Positions 8,727 to 16,600 of a stretch of DNA of 16,876 nt are shown here, in pieces. Origin of the DNA: Bacteroides sp. (GTDB taxonomy: Bacteria; Bacteroidota; Bacteroidia; Bacteroidales; Bacteroidaceae); the NCBI GenBank assembly GCA_019417975.1, contig DYCT01000007.1, positions 407 to 17,282 of the forward strand, written 5' to 3'. The notes beneath the pieces are model-generated. The model ran no database searches, was not told the DNA's origin, and saw only the letters and a program-made list of their open reading frames with translations. Each line of letters starts with the position of its first letter. Positions within the stretch are counted from its first letter, which is position 1. A program made the position numbers and the translations under genes.

Positions 8727-9479
8727 TTATTCTCCCAATTCCTCTTTTATCCAATCGTATCCTTTTTCTTCCAATTCTAAAGCAAGTTCAGGTCCGGCTG
8801 TCTTGACAATTCGTCCTTTGTAGAGTACGTGTACGATGTCGGGTTTGATATAGTCGAGCAAGCGTTGGTAGTGTGTGATAACGATGGTTGATGTTTCCGG
8901 TGTTTTCAGTTTGTTTACACCTTCGGCTACGATGCGTAGTGCATCAATGTCCAATCCGGAGTCTGTTTCATCCAAAATGCTCAGACGCGGTTCAAGCATG
9001 GCCATTTGGAAGATTTCATTTCTTTTCTTCTCTCCTCCAGAGAATCCTTCGTTGACCGAACGGTTGGCCAATTTGTTATCAAGCTCTACGATTTCGCGTT
9101 TTTCCCTCATCAGCTTGAGGAACTCAGAAGCAGTGAGTGCTTTTTTTCCTTCGTATTTCCGTTTCTCATTGACTGCTGCACGCATGAAGTTTACCATGCT
9201 TACACCGGGTATTTCCACCGGATATTGGAAAGAAAGGAAAATACCTTCGTGGCTGCGATCTTCCGGGCTGAGCTGTAGCAGGTCTTTTCCGTAGAATGAT
9301 ACGCTTCCTTTGGTTACCTCGTAAGCCGGATTACCTACCAAGACCGACGACATGGTACTTTTTCCAGAGCCGTTTGGTCCCATGATGGCATGAACTTCAC
9401 CGGGTTTTACTGTCAGGTTGATACCTTTTAATATTTCTTTGCCATTGATGCTGGCATGCAGGTCTTTAATTGTTAGCAT
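8727..9479 (-). CDS. sufC: SUF system ATPase SufC
   Basis: A 250-residue ABC-type ATPase without membrane segments that binds SufB and SufD and drives the conformational change needed for cluster assembly. The motifs are Walker A GPNGSGKST at 34-42, Q-loop Gln85 in SFQYPVEIPG, ABC signature FSGGEKKRNE at 146-155 (the SufC-typical form), Walker B LSILDETDSGLD at 166-177 and switch His203 in ITHYQR. The length equals the family norm. It lies 88 bases downstream of sufB and 4 bases upstream of sufD. Confidence 0.97.
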   Translation of the reverse strand: MLTIKDLHASINGKEILKGINLTVKPGEVHAIMGPNGSGKSTMSSVLVGNPAYEVTKGSVSFYGKDLLQLSPEDRSHEGIFLSFQYPVEIPGVSMVNFMRAAVNEKRKYEGKKALTASEFLKLMREKREIVELDNKLANRSVNEGFSGGEKKRNEIFQMAMLEPRLSILDETDSGLDIDALRIVAEGVNKLKTPETSTIVITHYQRLLDYIKPDIVHVLYKGRIVKTAGPELALELEEKGYDWIKEELGE

Positions 9480-9567
9480 AAGCTTCTATCTATAATGAAT
9501 GGCGAGTCGGGTAGGGGTGCTTCCGGGCTGTTCATTCGGATGGTTACTAATATTTGGTTTGTTTTGT

Positions 9568-11046
9568 TTATCCCACACTGCCTTCGAGGGTAATCGACAA
9601 TAGTTTTTGGGCTTCTACGGCAAACTCCATTGGCAGTTTGTTGATTACTTCTTTGGCGTATCCGTTTACGATAAGTCCTATGGCGTCTTCGGTCGAGATG
9701 CCTCGTTGGTTACAATAGAAAATTTGGTCTTCGTTGATTTTCGAAGTTGTGGCTTCATGTTCAACGACAGCTGTTTCATTATGAATGTCCATGTAAGGGA
9801 ATGTATGGGCTCCACATTTGTCACCCAAGAGCAAGGAGTCACATTGGCTATAATTTCTGGCTCCTTCGGCTCTTTCCGATACACGTACCAATCCGCGGTA
9901 GGCATTTTGTGACTGTCCGGCAGAGATTCCTTTGCTGACGATGGTGCTTCGGGTATTTTTTCCCAAGTGTATCATCTTGGTGCCTGTATCGGCCTGCTGA
10001 TGATTGTTTGTGACAGCCACGGAATAGAATTCAGCTGTTGAATTATCGCCCGATAGGATGCAACTGGGGTATTTCCAGGTGATGGCACTACCGGTTTCCA
10101 CTTGTGTCCACGACAGTTTGGAGTTGATTCCCTTGCAATTGCCTCGTTTGGTCACGAAGTTGTATACACCGCCTCGTCCTTCGCTGTCGCCCGGATACCA
10201 GTTTTGCACAGTGCTATATTTTACTTCAGCACGGTCGTGTACCACAATTTCTACAATGGCAGCGTGGAGTTGGTTTTCATCGCGCATAGGGGCAGTACAT
10301 CCTTCCAGATAAGATACGTAACTATCATCATCGGCAACAATGAGCGTACGCTCGAATTGTCCGGTATTGGCGGCATTGATGCGGAAGTAAGTACTTAGCT
10401 CCATAGGACATCGCACACCTTTAGGGATGTAGACAAACGAGCCATCGGAGAATACGGCTGAGTTGAGGGCTGCAAAGAAATTGTCGCGGTAGCCCACTAC
10501 TGAGCCTAAGTATTTTTGTACCAAGTCGGGATGTTCACGTACAGCTTCGCTGAATGAGCAAAAGATGATTCCTTTCTCCATCAGTGTCTCTTTGAAAGTT
10601 GTCTTTACCGAGACAGAGTCCATTACTGCATCGACGGCCATACCGCTCAAAGCCATCTGTTCTTCCAGCGGAATACCCAACTTGTTGAATGTCTTGATAA
10701 GTTCTGGGTCGACCTCGTCCAACGATTTCGGTGCATCTTTTTTTTGGGTTGGGTCGGCATAGTAGGAGATGGCCTGATAGTCGATTTCCGGTATGTCGAG
10801 GTGTGCCCAGGTAGGCATTTCCAGGGTAAGCCAGTATCGGTAAGCTTTCAGACGAAAATCGAGCAACCATTCCGGCTCGTGTTTCTTGGCCGAAATCAAC
10901 CGGATGATGTCTTCGTTCAGACCTTTTTCGATGATGTCTGTATGCACATCCGTTGTGAAACCGTATTTGTACTTCTCATCAGCCAGTTGGCGTACAAATT
11001 CGTTTGACGTCTGTTCTTTTTCTATTTGAGGGTTCTCTTGTTGCAT
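9568..11046 (-). CDS. sufB: Fe-S cluster assembly scaffold SufB
   Basis: A 492-residue core scaffold of the SUF machine, which receives sulfur from SufS and assembles Fe-S clusters with SufC and SufD. Typical stretches include DGSFVYIPKGVRCPMELST at 201-219, TAPMRDENQLHAAIVE at 251-266, the QNWYPGDSEGRGGVYNFVTK region at 281-300, and QCDSLLLGDKCGAHTFPY at 401-418; Cys411 in the last corresponds to the conserved functional cysteine of the family. VEHEATTSKINEDQIFYC and the end FAVEAQKLLSITLEGSVG are near-canonical. The ATG at 11046 is 4 bases after the cvpA stop, so the two are probably cotranscribed. Confidence 0.97.
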   Translation of the reverse strand: MQQENPQIEKEQTSNEFVRQLADEKYKYGFTTDVHTDIIEKGLNEDIIRLISAKKHEPEWLLDFRLKAYRYWLTLEMPTWAHLDIPEIDYQAISYYADPTQKKDAPKSLDEVDPELIKTFNKLGIPLEEQMALSGMAVDAVMDSVSVKTTFKETLMEKGIIFCSFSEAVREHPDLVQKYLGSVVGYRDNFFAALNSAVFSDGSFVYIPKGVRCPMELSTYFRINAANTGQFERTLIVADDDSYVSYLEGCTAPMRDENQLHAAIVEIVVHDRAEVKYSTVQNWYPGDSEGRGGVYNFVTKRGNCKGINSKLSWTQVETGSAITWKYPSCILSGDNSTAEFYSVAVTNNHQQADTGTKMIHLGKNTRSTIVSKGISAGQSQNAYRGLVRVSERAEGARNYSQCDSLLLGDKCGAHTFPYMDIHNETAVVEHEATTSKINEDQIFYCNQRGISTEDAIGLIVNGYAKEVINKLPMEFAVEAQKLLSITLEGSVG

Positions 11047-11050
11047 ACCT

Positions 11051-11548
11051 TTATATATATTGTTGCGCCATCCGGCTGATGGTGGGGAAAATGGTGCCCA
11101 CCAAGTTCTTCAGCGGATAGTAGAGCGCAGATTCTTGTTTCCTTGATTCGTTAATCAATACATTGGAACTATCGAAGAATTCCAATAAGTTGATAGCCAA
11201 GCTGACGATTAGGACGTATTTCAGAATACCGAGTCCCATGCCGAGCAACCGGTTGATAAAGCCTAATGAAACAGCTTCCATCAGTTTGGACAGTAAGGCT
11301 CCGATTAGCGTGAATGCCAAGGGGACAGCCAGCCATATCAGTATAAAAGCTATGATTTGGGCTACGGTCAGGGATTGCCCCAGGAATGTATTCATTTTTT
11401 CAGCCAAGGGTACATAGAGTGCTTTGGCCAAAAGCAGACCGATGATTAGGCCGGTTAAGGCTGCCAATTGCTTGATGAATCCTTTATAAAGGCCCAGCAA
11501 TGCACCTATTCCGGTCAAAATCAATATTGCATAGTCCAATTCATTCAT
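11051..11548 (-). CDS. CvpA-family inner-membrane protein
   Basis: A small membrane protein of the CvpA family (named for the E. coli colicin V production protein); its biochemical role is not settled. I start it at the ATG at 11548 (165 residues, MNELDYAILILTG). The frame extends eight codons upstream to a TTG, but those codons are lysine-rich and unlike the usual N-terminus. Four hydrophobic segments are visible: about 5-22, 26-45, 62-86 and 100-126. The first contains the D...LI...G...G..KG pattern typical of CvpA, and the C-terminus is hydrophilic. It directly precedes sufB with a 4-base gap, so it heads the suf operon here. Confidence 0.85.
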   Translation of the reverse strand: MNELDYAILILTGIGALLGLYKGFIKQLAALTGLIIGLLLAKALYVPLAEKMNTFLGQSLTVAQIIAFILIWLAVPLAFTLIGALLSKLMEAVSLGFINRLLGMGLGILKYVLIVSLAINLLEFFDSSNVLINESRKQESALYYPLKNLVGTIFPTISRMAQQYI

Positions 11549-11569
11549 TGTTTTGCTTTTCCTTTTTTG

Positions 11570-11577
11570 CAATTATA
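11570..11577 (-). promoter_or_regulatory. Weak candidate -7 box for the cvpA-suf operon
   Basis: The minus strand reads TATAATTG, one mismatch from TAnnTTTG, 21 bases before the cvpA ATG and just after the inverted repeat that follows infB. No TTTG -33 element is seen at the right distance. If infB transcription ends at that repeat, a promoter is needed here; this is the best candidate but a weak one. Confidence 0.3.
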
Positions 11578-11584
11578 ATGCATT

Positions 11585-11665
11585 AAAAGCCACGGAGGAC
11601 CTTGATAGGGTGGTATAGAGAGTGCTTGTCTTTCGCCCCTGCCCCTTCGGCTCTCCGTGGCTTTT
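11585..11665 (-). terminator. Probable terminator (13-bp stem, long loop) after infB
   Basis: Arms 11585-11597 and 11653-11665 are perfectly complementary (core GCCACGGAG/CTCCGTGGC flanked by A4/T4), separated by 55 bases. It begins 4 bases after the infB stop codon. On the minus strand the second arm ends in TTTT. On the plus strand it is followed by TATTTT, so it could act in both directions. The unusually long loop is the reason for doubt; it could instead be a small structured RNA or an RNA end-protection element. Confidence 0.6.
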
Positions 11666-11669
11666 TATT

Positions 11670-14600
11670 TTAAAGGGTTTGTTTTACTTCGACTTCTTGG
11701 AAAGTTTCAATAATGTCACCTACTTTGATATCGTTGTAATTCTGAAGGCTGATACCACATTCAAAGTTTGTTCCTACTTCTTTCACATCATCCTTGAAGC
11801 GTTTCAATGCATTGATGTCACCGGTAAAGATAACAATACCATCGCGGATGAGGCGGGCACGGTCTGTACGTTTCACCTTACCTTCTTTCACCATAGCACC
11901 GGCTACAGTACCTACCTTAGAGATATGGAATACTTCACGCACTTCGATTGTAGATGTGATTTCTTCCTTCACTTCCGGAGCAAGCATACCTTCCATTGCC
12001 GACTTCACTTCTTCGATTGCATCGTAAATGATAGAGTACATGCGGATGTCGACACCTTCTTGTTCGGCAAACTTACGTGCTGATGCAGACGGACGAACCT
12101 GGAATCCGATGATGATGGCGTTGGATGCTGCAGCCAATGTTACATCCGATTCGGAAATCTGACCCACAGCCTTGTGGATGACATTTACCTGAATCTGTTC
12201 GGTCGACAGTTTGATAAGTGAGTCGCTCAAGGCTTCGATAGAACCATCCACATCACCTTTCACGATGATATTCAATTCTTGGAAGTTACCCAATGCGATA
12301 CGACGTCCTACTTCATCCAAAGTCAAGAGCTTCTGTGTACGCAATCCTTGTTCGCGTTGCAATTGTTCGCGCTTGTTGGCAATCTCGCGAGCTTCTTGCT
12401 CTGTTTCGATTACGTGGAAAGCGTCACCGGCCTGCGGTGCACCATTCAGACCCAGAATCAATACCGGTTCTGAAGGGCCAGCCTGTTGGATGCGTTGGTT
12501 ACGTTCGTTGAACATTGCCTTAATACGTCCGAAGTTGGTTCCTGCCAATACGATGTCGCCCATCTTCAAAGTACCGTTTGATACAAGTACAGTAGCGACA
12601 TAGCCACGACCCTTGTCCAAAGTTGATTCAATGATAGAGCCTGTAGCACGACGGTTGGGGTTTGCTTTCAGCTCCAACATATCGGCTTCGAGCAGTACTT
12701 TTTCCATCAACTCGGCTACACCGGTACCTTTCTTAGCAGAAATGTCTTGCGACTGGTATTTACCGCCCCATTCCTCTACCAAGAAGTTCATGTTGGCCAA
12801 TTCCTCTTTAATCTTGTCAGGGTTGGCGGTCGGTTTATCCACTTTGTTGATGGCGAATACGATAGGTACGCCAGCTGCCATTGCGTGGTTGATAGCTTCT
12901 TTGGTTTGTGGCATGACATTGTCGTCGGCAGCCACAATGATGATGGCGATATCGGTTACTTTCGCACCGCGGGCACGCATGGCCGTAAATGCTTCGTGAC
13001 CCGGAGTATCCAAGAATGTGATATGTCGTCCGTTTTCCATTTTCACGTTGTAAGCACCGATATGCTGTGTGATACCACCAGCTTCACCGGCAATCACGTT
13101 TGCTTTACGGATGTAGTCGAGCAATGAAGTCTTACCGTGGTCTACGTGACCCATGACAGTTACAATCGGAGCACGTGGTTCCAAATCTTCCGGAGCATCT
13201 TCTTCTTCGGTGATTGCTTCTGCCACATCGGCGCTGACGTATTCGGTCTTGAAGCCGAATTCCTCAGCTACAAGGTTGATGGTTTCAGCATCCAGACGTT
13301 GGTTGATAGAAACCATGATGCCGATACTCATACAAGTACCGATGACTTGGTTTACAGAGATATTCATCATGCTGGCCAGTTCGTTGGCTGTTACAAATTC
13401 TGTAATTTTCAGAATCTTGCTTTCTGCCATTTCCTGGTCTTCCAGTTCCATCTGGCGGTTGTGCGCACTTTCACGCTTTTCCTTACGATATTTGGCAGCC
13501 TTGTTTTTGCCTTTGGTAGTGAGTCGTGCTAAGGTCTCTTTAACTTGCTTAGCTACGTCTTCATCGTTTACCTCGGCCTTTGGCTGGTTCTTTTTAAATC
13601 GGTCTTTACCGGCAAACTTGTTGTCGTTCTTTCCACTATTCTGCTGGTTGCGTTTATCGTTTCCACCGGCATGTTGGTTGCTGACATTGTTGATGTCTAC
13701 CTTTTCTTTGTTGATGCGGTTTCTTTTTTTCTTTTTCTTAGCATCAGCTTCATTATCGGTCTTAGCCGATTTCTCTTCGCCACGGCGTATTTCTTTGATG
13801 ATAGCATCTTTAATCTGCTTCTTCTGTTCCAACCGTTGCTTGTCTTTTTCCTCCCGCTCTTTTTTCTTCTCTTCTTTTGACTTGCGTTTAGGACGTGTCG
13901 ACTGGTTGAGTGCATCCAAGTCTATTTGACCTACGACATTGATTTTAGAGACGAATTCGGTGTTCCGTATTTTGAACACATCGTTTTTGGCTTCTTGTTT
14001 TGTTTCTTCTTTAGACTCCACGATTTCCGTTACTTTATCTATGACTGGCTTTTCTTGCTGAGCGGGCTGGAGATTGTTTGTCTCCGCAACCGGTTGTTTA
14101 GGGGTAACTGTTTCCACAGTTGGTTCGGGTATTTGTTGAACAGGTTCTTCGATAATCTTTTCAACTACTTCCGTTACTTTTTCCGTTGCCGTCTCAGGCT
14201 TCTTGTGTATATCTTGTTGAGGCGTTTCCGTATGCGGCGCTTCAGTAACTGTTGTTTTCTCGTCCGTTGCAGGATGAGCCTCTTTTTTTTCAACAGGTTG
14301 CTTAGGTCGAATAGTTTCCGCTTTTTTCTCTAACTTTTTGGAAAGGTTGTCCAGGTCTATCTTTCCGACCGGTTTGAATTTTGGACGTACCTCTTCCGGT
14401 ATGATGGTCTTTATTTCTTCCGGTTTGCTTTTTTCATCTATCTTCTTTTCATTATTGTTTTTCAGAGCGACAGAAGGCTTACTGCTTTTGTTCATTCTTT
14501 CTTGCAGTTGTCTTTCAGAGGCCAGGCGCAGGTCCTTGTCCTTGTTGAATTCTTTATTCAACAATTCATACTGCTCTTCTGTGATTTTTGTATTGGGATT

Positions 14601-14696
14601 TGGCTCGATGTCAAATCCTTTCTTTTGTAGGAACTCAACTACCGTCGCGATTCCTACATTTAAGTCTCTTGTTACTTTGTTTAGCCTAATCGTCAT
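11670..14696 (-). CDS. infB: Translation initiation factor IF-2
   Basis: A 1008-residue GTPase that brings initiator fMet-tRNA to the 30S subunit and promotes 50S joining. An IF2 N-terminal module occupies residues 1-50 (MTIRLNKVTRDLNVG). A very long charged and Pro/Glu/Lys/Gln-rich linker covers about 50-425, then a second IF2 N-domain (ILKITEFVTANELASMMN, about 428-485). The GTPase domain has G1 GHVDHGKT at 516-523, G3 DTPGH at 563-567 and G4 NKVD at 617-620, followed by the beta-barrel domains II-IV up to VGDIIETFQEVEVKQTL. E. coli IF-2 is about 890 residues, so the extra length is in the linker, as expected for Bacteroidota. It lies 112 bases downstream of nusA, a spacer with two stem-loops. 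Confidence 0.98.
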   Translation of the reverse strand: MTIRLNKVTRDLNVGIATVVEFLQKKGFDIEPNPNTKITEEQYELLNKEFNKDKDLRLASERQLQERMNKSSKPSVALKNNNEKKIDEKSKPEEIKTIIPEEVRPKFKPVGKIDLDNLSKKLEKKAETIRPKQPVEKKEAHPATDEKTTVTEAPHTETPQQDIHKKPETATEKVTEVVEKIIEEPVQQIPEPTVETVTPKQPVAETNNLQPAQQEKPVIDKVTEIVESKEETKQEAKNDVFKIRNTEFVSKINVVGQIDLDALNQSTRPKRKSKEEKKKEREEKDKQRLEQKKQIKDAIIKEIRRGEEKSAKTDNEADAKKKKKRNRINKEKVDINNVSNQHAGGNDKRNQQNSGKNDNKFAGKDRFKKNQPKAEVNDEDVAKQVKETLARLTTKGKNKAAKYRKEKRESAHNRQMELEDQEMAESKILKITEFVTANELASMMNISVNQVIGTCMSIGIMVSINQRLDAETINLVAEEFGFKTEYVSADVAEAITEEEDAPEDLEPRAPIVTVMGHVDHGKTSLLDYIRKANVIAGEAGGITQHIGAYNVKMENGRHITFLDTPGHEAFTAMRARGAKVTDIAIIIVAADDNVMPQTKEAINHAMAAGVPIVFAINKVDKPTANPDKIKEELANMNFLVEEWGGKYQSQDISAKKGTGVAELMEKVLLEADMLELKANPNRRATGSIIESTLDKGRGYVATVLVSNGTLKMGDIVLAGTNFGRIKAMFNERNQRIQQAGPSEPVLILGLNGAPQAGDAFHVIETEQEAREIANKREQLQREQGLRTQKLLTLDEVGRRIALGNFQELNIIVKGDVDGSIEALSDSLIKLSTEQIQVNVIHKAVGQISESDVTLAAASNAIIIGFQVRPSASARKFAEQEGVDIRMYSIIYDAIEEVKSAMEGMLAPEVKEEITSTIEVREVFHISKVGTVAGAMVKEGKVKRTDRARLIRDGIVIFTGDINALKRFKDDVKEVGTNFECGISLQNYNDIKVGDIIETFQEVEVKQTL

Positions 14697-14739
14697 ATTA
14701 TTTATTTAAATGAAATTGAAGAATAAATGGGTTTCGATG

Positions 14740-14768
14740 GACTGCGTCTGTCTGTTTCAGACGCAGTC
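14740..14768 (-). promoter_or_regulatory. Strong stem-loop in the nusA-infB spacer
   Basis: A perfect 11-bp inverted repeat (GACTGCGTCTG / CAGACGCAGTC) with a 7-base loop lies 43 bases upstream of the infB start. No T-run follows on the minus strand, so it is not a standard intrinsic terminator. A shorter alternative fold, CAGAC-TGC-GTCTG, overlaps the first arm, so two mutually exclusive structures are possible. The role could be attenuation, RNA processing or control of infB translation. Confidence 0.55.
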
Positions 14769-14783
14769 TGCCGGAATGTCGGT

Positions 14784-14805
14784 GCAGAGGGGACGAACGC
14801 TCTGC
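14784..14805 (-). promoter_or_regulatory. Second, weaker stem-loop just after nusA
   Basis: GCAGAG and CTCTGC (arms 14784-14789 and 14800-14805) pair across a 10-base loop, 3 bases after the nusA stop codon. No T-run follows. Together with the stronger hairpin downstream it makes a tandem stem-loop spacer between nusA and infB. Confidence 0.35.
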
Positions 14806-14808
14806 GGT

Positions 14809-16068
14809 TTATTCTTCAAATTCTGCTTTCAATATTCGTAATACTTCGTCCACGGTACTTTCTTCCAAGTCGGCTTTCTCAATCAGCATTTCGCGCGGTG
14901 CGTTGATAACCGCTTTGGCTGTATCGATGCCTATGCTTTTGATGGCGTTGATTACCCACTCATCGATTTCGTCTTTGAATTCATCCAAGTAGATATCTTC
15001 TTCCTCCTCAGTACCTTCTTCCAATTCACGGAATACGTCGATGGTGTATTCGGTCAGCATGCTTGCCAGCTTGATGTTCATTCCGCTCTTACCGATGGCC
15101 AATGACACTTCTTCGGGGCGTAGGAACACTTCTGCTTTATGCTCTTCTTCGTTCAAGCGGATGCTTGAAATCTTAGCCGGGCTCAGTGCACGCTGGATGA
15201 AGAGTTGTGTGTTGCTGGTATAGTTGATGACATCGATATTTTCGTTGCGCAATTCGCGTACGATACCGTGTATTCTGGAACCTTTCACACCTACGCAAGC
15301 TCCTACCGGGTCGATGCGGTCGTCGTAAGACTCAACAGCAATCTTGGCACGTTCGCCTGGAATGCGTGCTATACGTTTGATAGTGATGAGTCCATCGTTG
15401 ATTTCGGGTACTTCCATTTCGAACAGGCGTTGCAAGAAATCGTTTGATGTACGTGAAAGGATAATTTTCGGATTATTGTTTTGATTGTCTACGCGAGCCA
15501 CCACTGCACGTGCTGTTTCGCCTTTGCGGTAGAAATCGCTGGGTATCTGTTCGCTCTTCGGTAGTAACAGTTCGTTGCCTTCATCATCGAGCAACAGGAT
15601 TTCCTTTTTCCAAATTTGGTAAACTTCGGCGCTGATGATGGTGCCTACCTTGTCGATATATTTGTTATACAGACTGTCTTTTTCCAGTTCTAATATTTTG
15701 GATGCTAATGTCTGGCGTAAGTTCAAGATGGCTCTGCGTCCGAAATCGGCAAAGTGTACTTGGTCTGTCACTTCTTCGCCCACTTCGTAGGATGCATCGA
15801 TTTTCTGTGCGTCGCTCAATTTGATTTCCAGATTGGAATTCTCCAATTCGTCATCGGCTACTACGGTACGGTTTCTCCAGTTTTCGCAGTCGCCTTTGTC
15901 GGGATTTACAATGACGTCATAGTTTTCGTCAGTGCCAAACATTTTGGCTATGACACTGCGGAATGATTCTTCCAACACGCTAACCAGGGTGGTGCGGTCA
16001 ATGTTCTTTAAATCTTTAAATTCCGCAAATGTATCAACCAGACTGATTGTCTCTTCTTTTTTGGCCAT
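14809..16068 (-). CDS. nusA: Transcription termination/antitermination factor NusA
   Basis: A 419-residue RNA-polymerase-binding elongation factor that modulates pausing, intrinsic termination and antitermination. The N-terminal polymerase-binding domain (about 1-135) has DVIVNPDKGD in place of the usual NTD pattern; an S1 RNA-binding domain covers about 136-205; KH1 has GVKGSR at 260-265 and KH2 has AIGKSG at 324-329. A strongly acidic stretch (EEGTEEEEDIYLDEF, 350-364) precedes a C-terminal helical region of about 55 residues (365-419), so the protein has at most one short C-terminal repeat rather than the two acidic repeats of E. coli NusA (495 residues). The ATG lies 2 bases after the rimP stop, so the two are surely cotranscribed. 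Confidence 0.97.
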   Translation of the reverse strand: MAKKEETISLVDTFAEFKDLKNIDRTTLVSVLEESFRSVIAKMFGTDENYDVIVNPDKGDCENWRNRTVVADDELENSNLEIKLSDAQKIDASYEVGEEVTDQVHFADFGRRAILNLRQTLASKILELEKDSLYNKYIDKVGTIISAEVYQIWKKEILLLDDEGNELLLPKSEQIPSDFYRKGETARAVVARVDNQNNNPKIILSRTSNDFLQRLFEMEVPEINDGLITIKRIARIPGERAKIAVESYDDRIDPVGACVGVKGSRIHGIVRELRNENIDVINYTSNTQLFIQRALSPAKISSIRLNEEEHKAEVFLRPEEVSLAIGKSGMNIKLASMLTEYTIDVFRELEEGTEEEEDIYLDEFKDEIDEWVINAIKSIGIDTAKAVINAPREMLIEKADLEESTVDEVLRILKAEFEE

Positions 16069-16070
16069 AA

Positions 16071-16538
16071 TTATTTAAAACTGAGTAAGTATTTAGTATA
16101 TTTTATTTCGTCATAGGTAAAGGTAATGTCTTCGTCGACCATCTTGGGGCGTTTGCTGCCTTCTACCAAAGCTTTTTTGCGTGTAGTAAGCACGAAGTGG
16201 TCTTCGTTTGCCTCTTTTAGCGTGCCGGCCAGTTTCTTGCCTTCTTTTGTTAACACTTCTACATCGGAGCCTACGTGTACATAATACTGTTGCAGTACTT
16301 TAAACGGTTGGTCAATACCGGCCGATCCTACTTCCAGCTCGTAGTCTTCCTTTTCTCTGTCGAGATGTGCTTCGATAAACTGACTGAGCTTTACACAGTC
16401 GTCAATCCATACGCCTTCTGCGTGGTCTATTTCTACCACGATTTTGTCTTCGGCACTTACGCTGACGTCTACCAAAAAGTATTCAGTGTCTTTCAGCCAT
16501 TCTTCCACGATGCCTTTTACAATTCCTCTGTCTATCAT
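16071..16538 (-). CDS. rimP: Ribosome maturation factor RimP
   Basis: A 155-residue cytoplasmic protein needed for efficient 30S subunit maturation. The N-terminal alpha/beta domain (about 1-80) includes LVDVSVSAEDKIVVEIDHAE, DDCVKLSQFIEAHLD and the family hallmark ELEVGSAGIDQPFK (67-80), here SAGI where many homologues read SPGL. The C-terminal SH3-like beta domain follows (about 82-155), with VEVLTKEGKKLAGTL and ITFTYDEIKYTKYLLSF at the end. It is the first gene of rimP-nusA-infB. The ATG at 16538 follows a leader of about 55 bases that contains a terminator-like hairpin. Confidence 0.93.
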   Translation of the reverse strand: MIDRGIVKGIVEEWLKDTEYFLVDVSVSAEDKIVVEIDHAEGVWIDDCVKLSQFIEAHLDREKEDYELEVGSAGIDQPFKVLQQYYVHVGSDVEVLTKEGKKLAGTLKEANEDHFVLTTRKKALVEGSKRPKMVDEDITFTYDEIKYTKYLLSFK

Positions 16539-16556
16539 TTATTCGTTATTAAGAAT

Positions 16557-16580
16557 AAAAAAAGGGCTTAATCGCCCCTC
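16557..16580 (-). terminator. Terminator-like hairpin in the rimP leader (candidate attenuator)
   Basis: On the minus strand GGGC-GATTAA-GCCC is followed by seven Ts (16563 to 16557). The stem can extend to 7 pairs by adding G-T, A-T and G-T at its base, which uses three of the Ts. It lies downstream of the rimP promoter and 18 bases before the rimP ATG. No gene on this strand lies upstream to be terminated in the 160-base divergent spacer, so it should act inside the leader of rimP-nusA-infB. Confidence 0.6.
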
Positions 16581-16600
16581 ACATTTCATCCATTTCGGTG

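Noticed and set aside
9494..9536. Hairpin between sufB and sufC as a terminator
   Set aside because: Only six clean pairs, with mismatches on the transcribed strand and no T-run.
11549..11572. TTG start eight codons upstream for the CvpA-family protein
   Set aside because: The extra residues are lysine-rich and overlap the candidate -7 box; the ATG at 11548 gives the usual family N-terminus.
13153..13929. A 258-codon open frame on the plus strand opposite infB, and several others of 100-150 codons opposite gpmI, the metalloprotease, SufC and IF-2
   Set aside because: They lie wholly antisense to well-supported conserved genes, have low-complexity Ser/Phe/Leu-rich translations and no recognisable motifs. 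They follow from the codon bias of the real genes.
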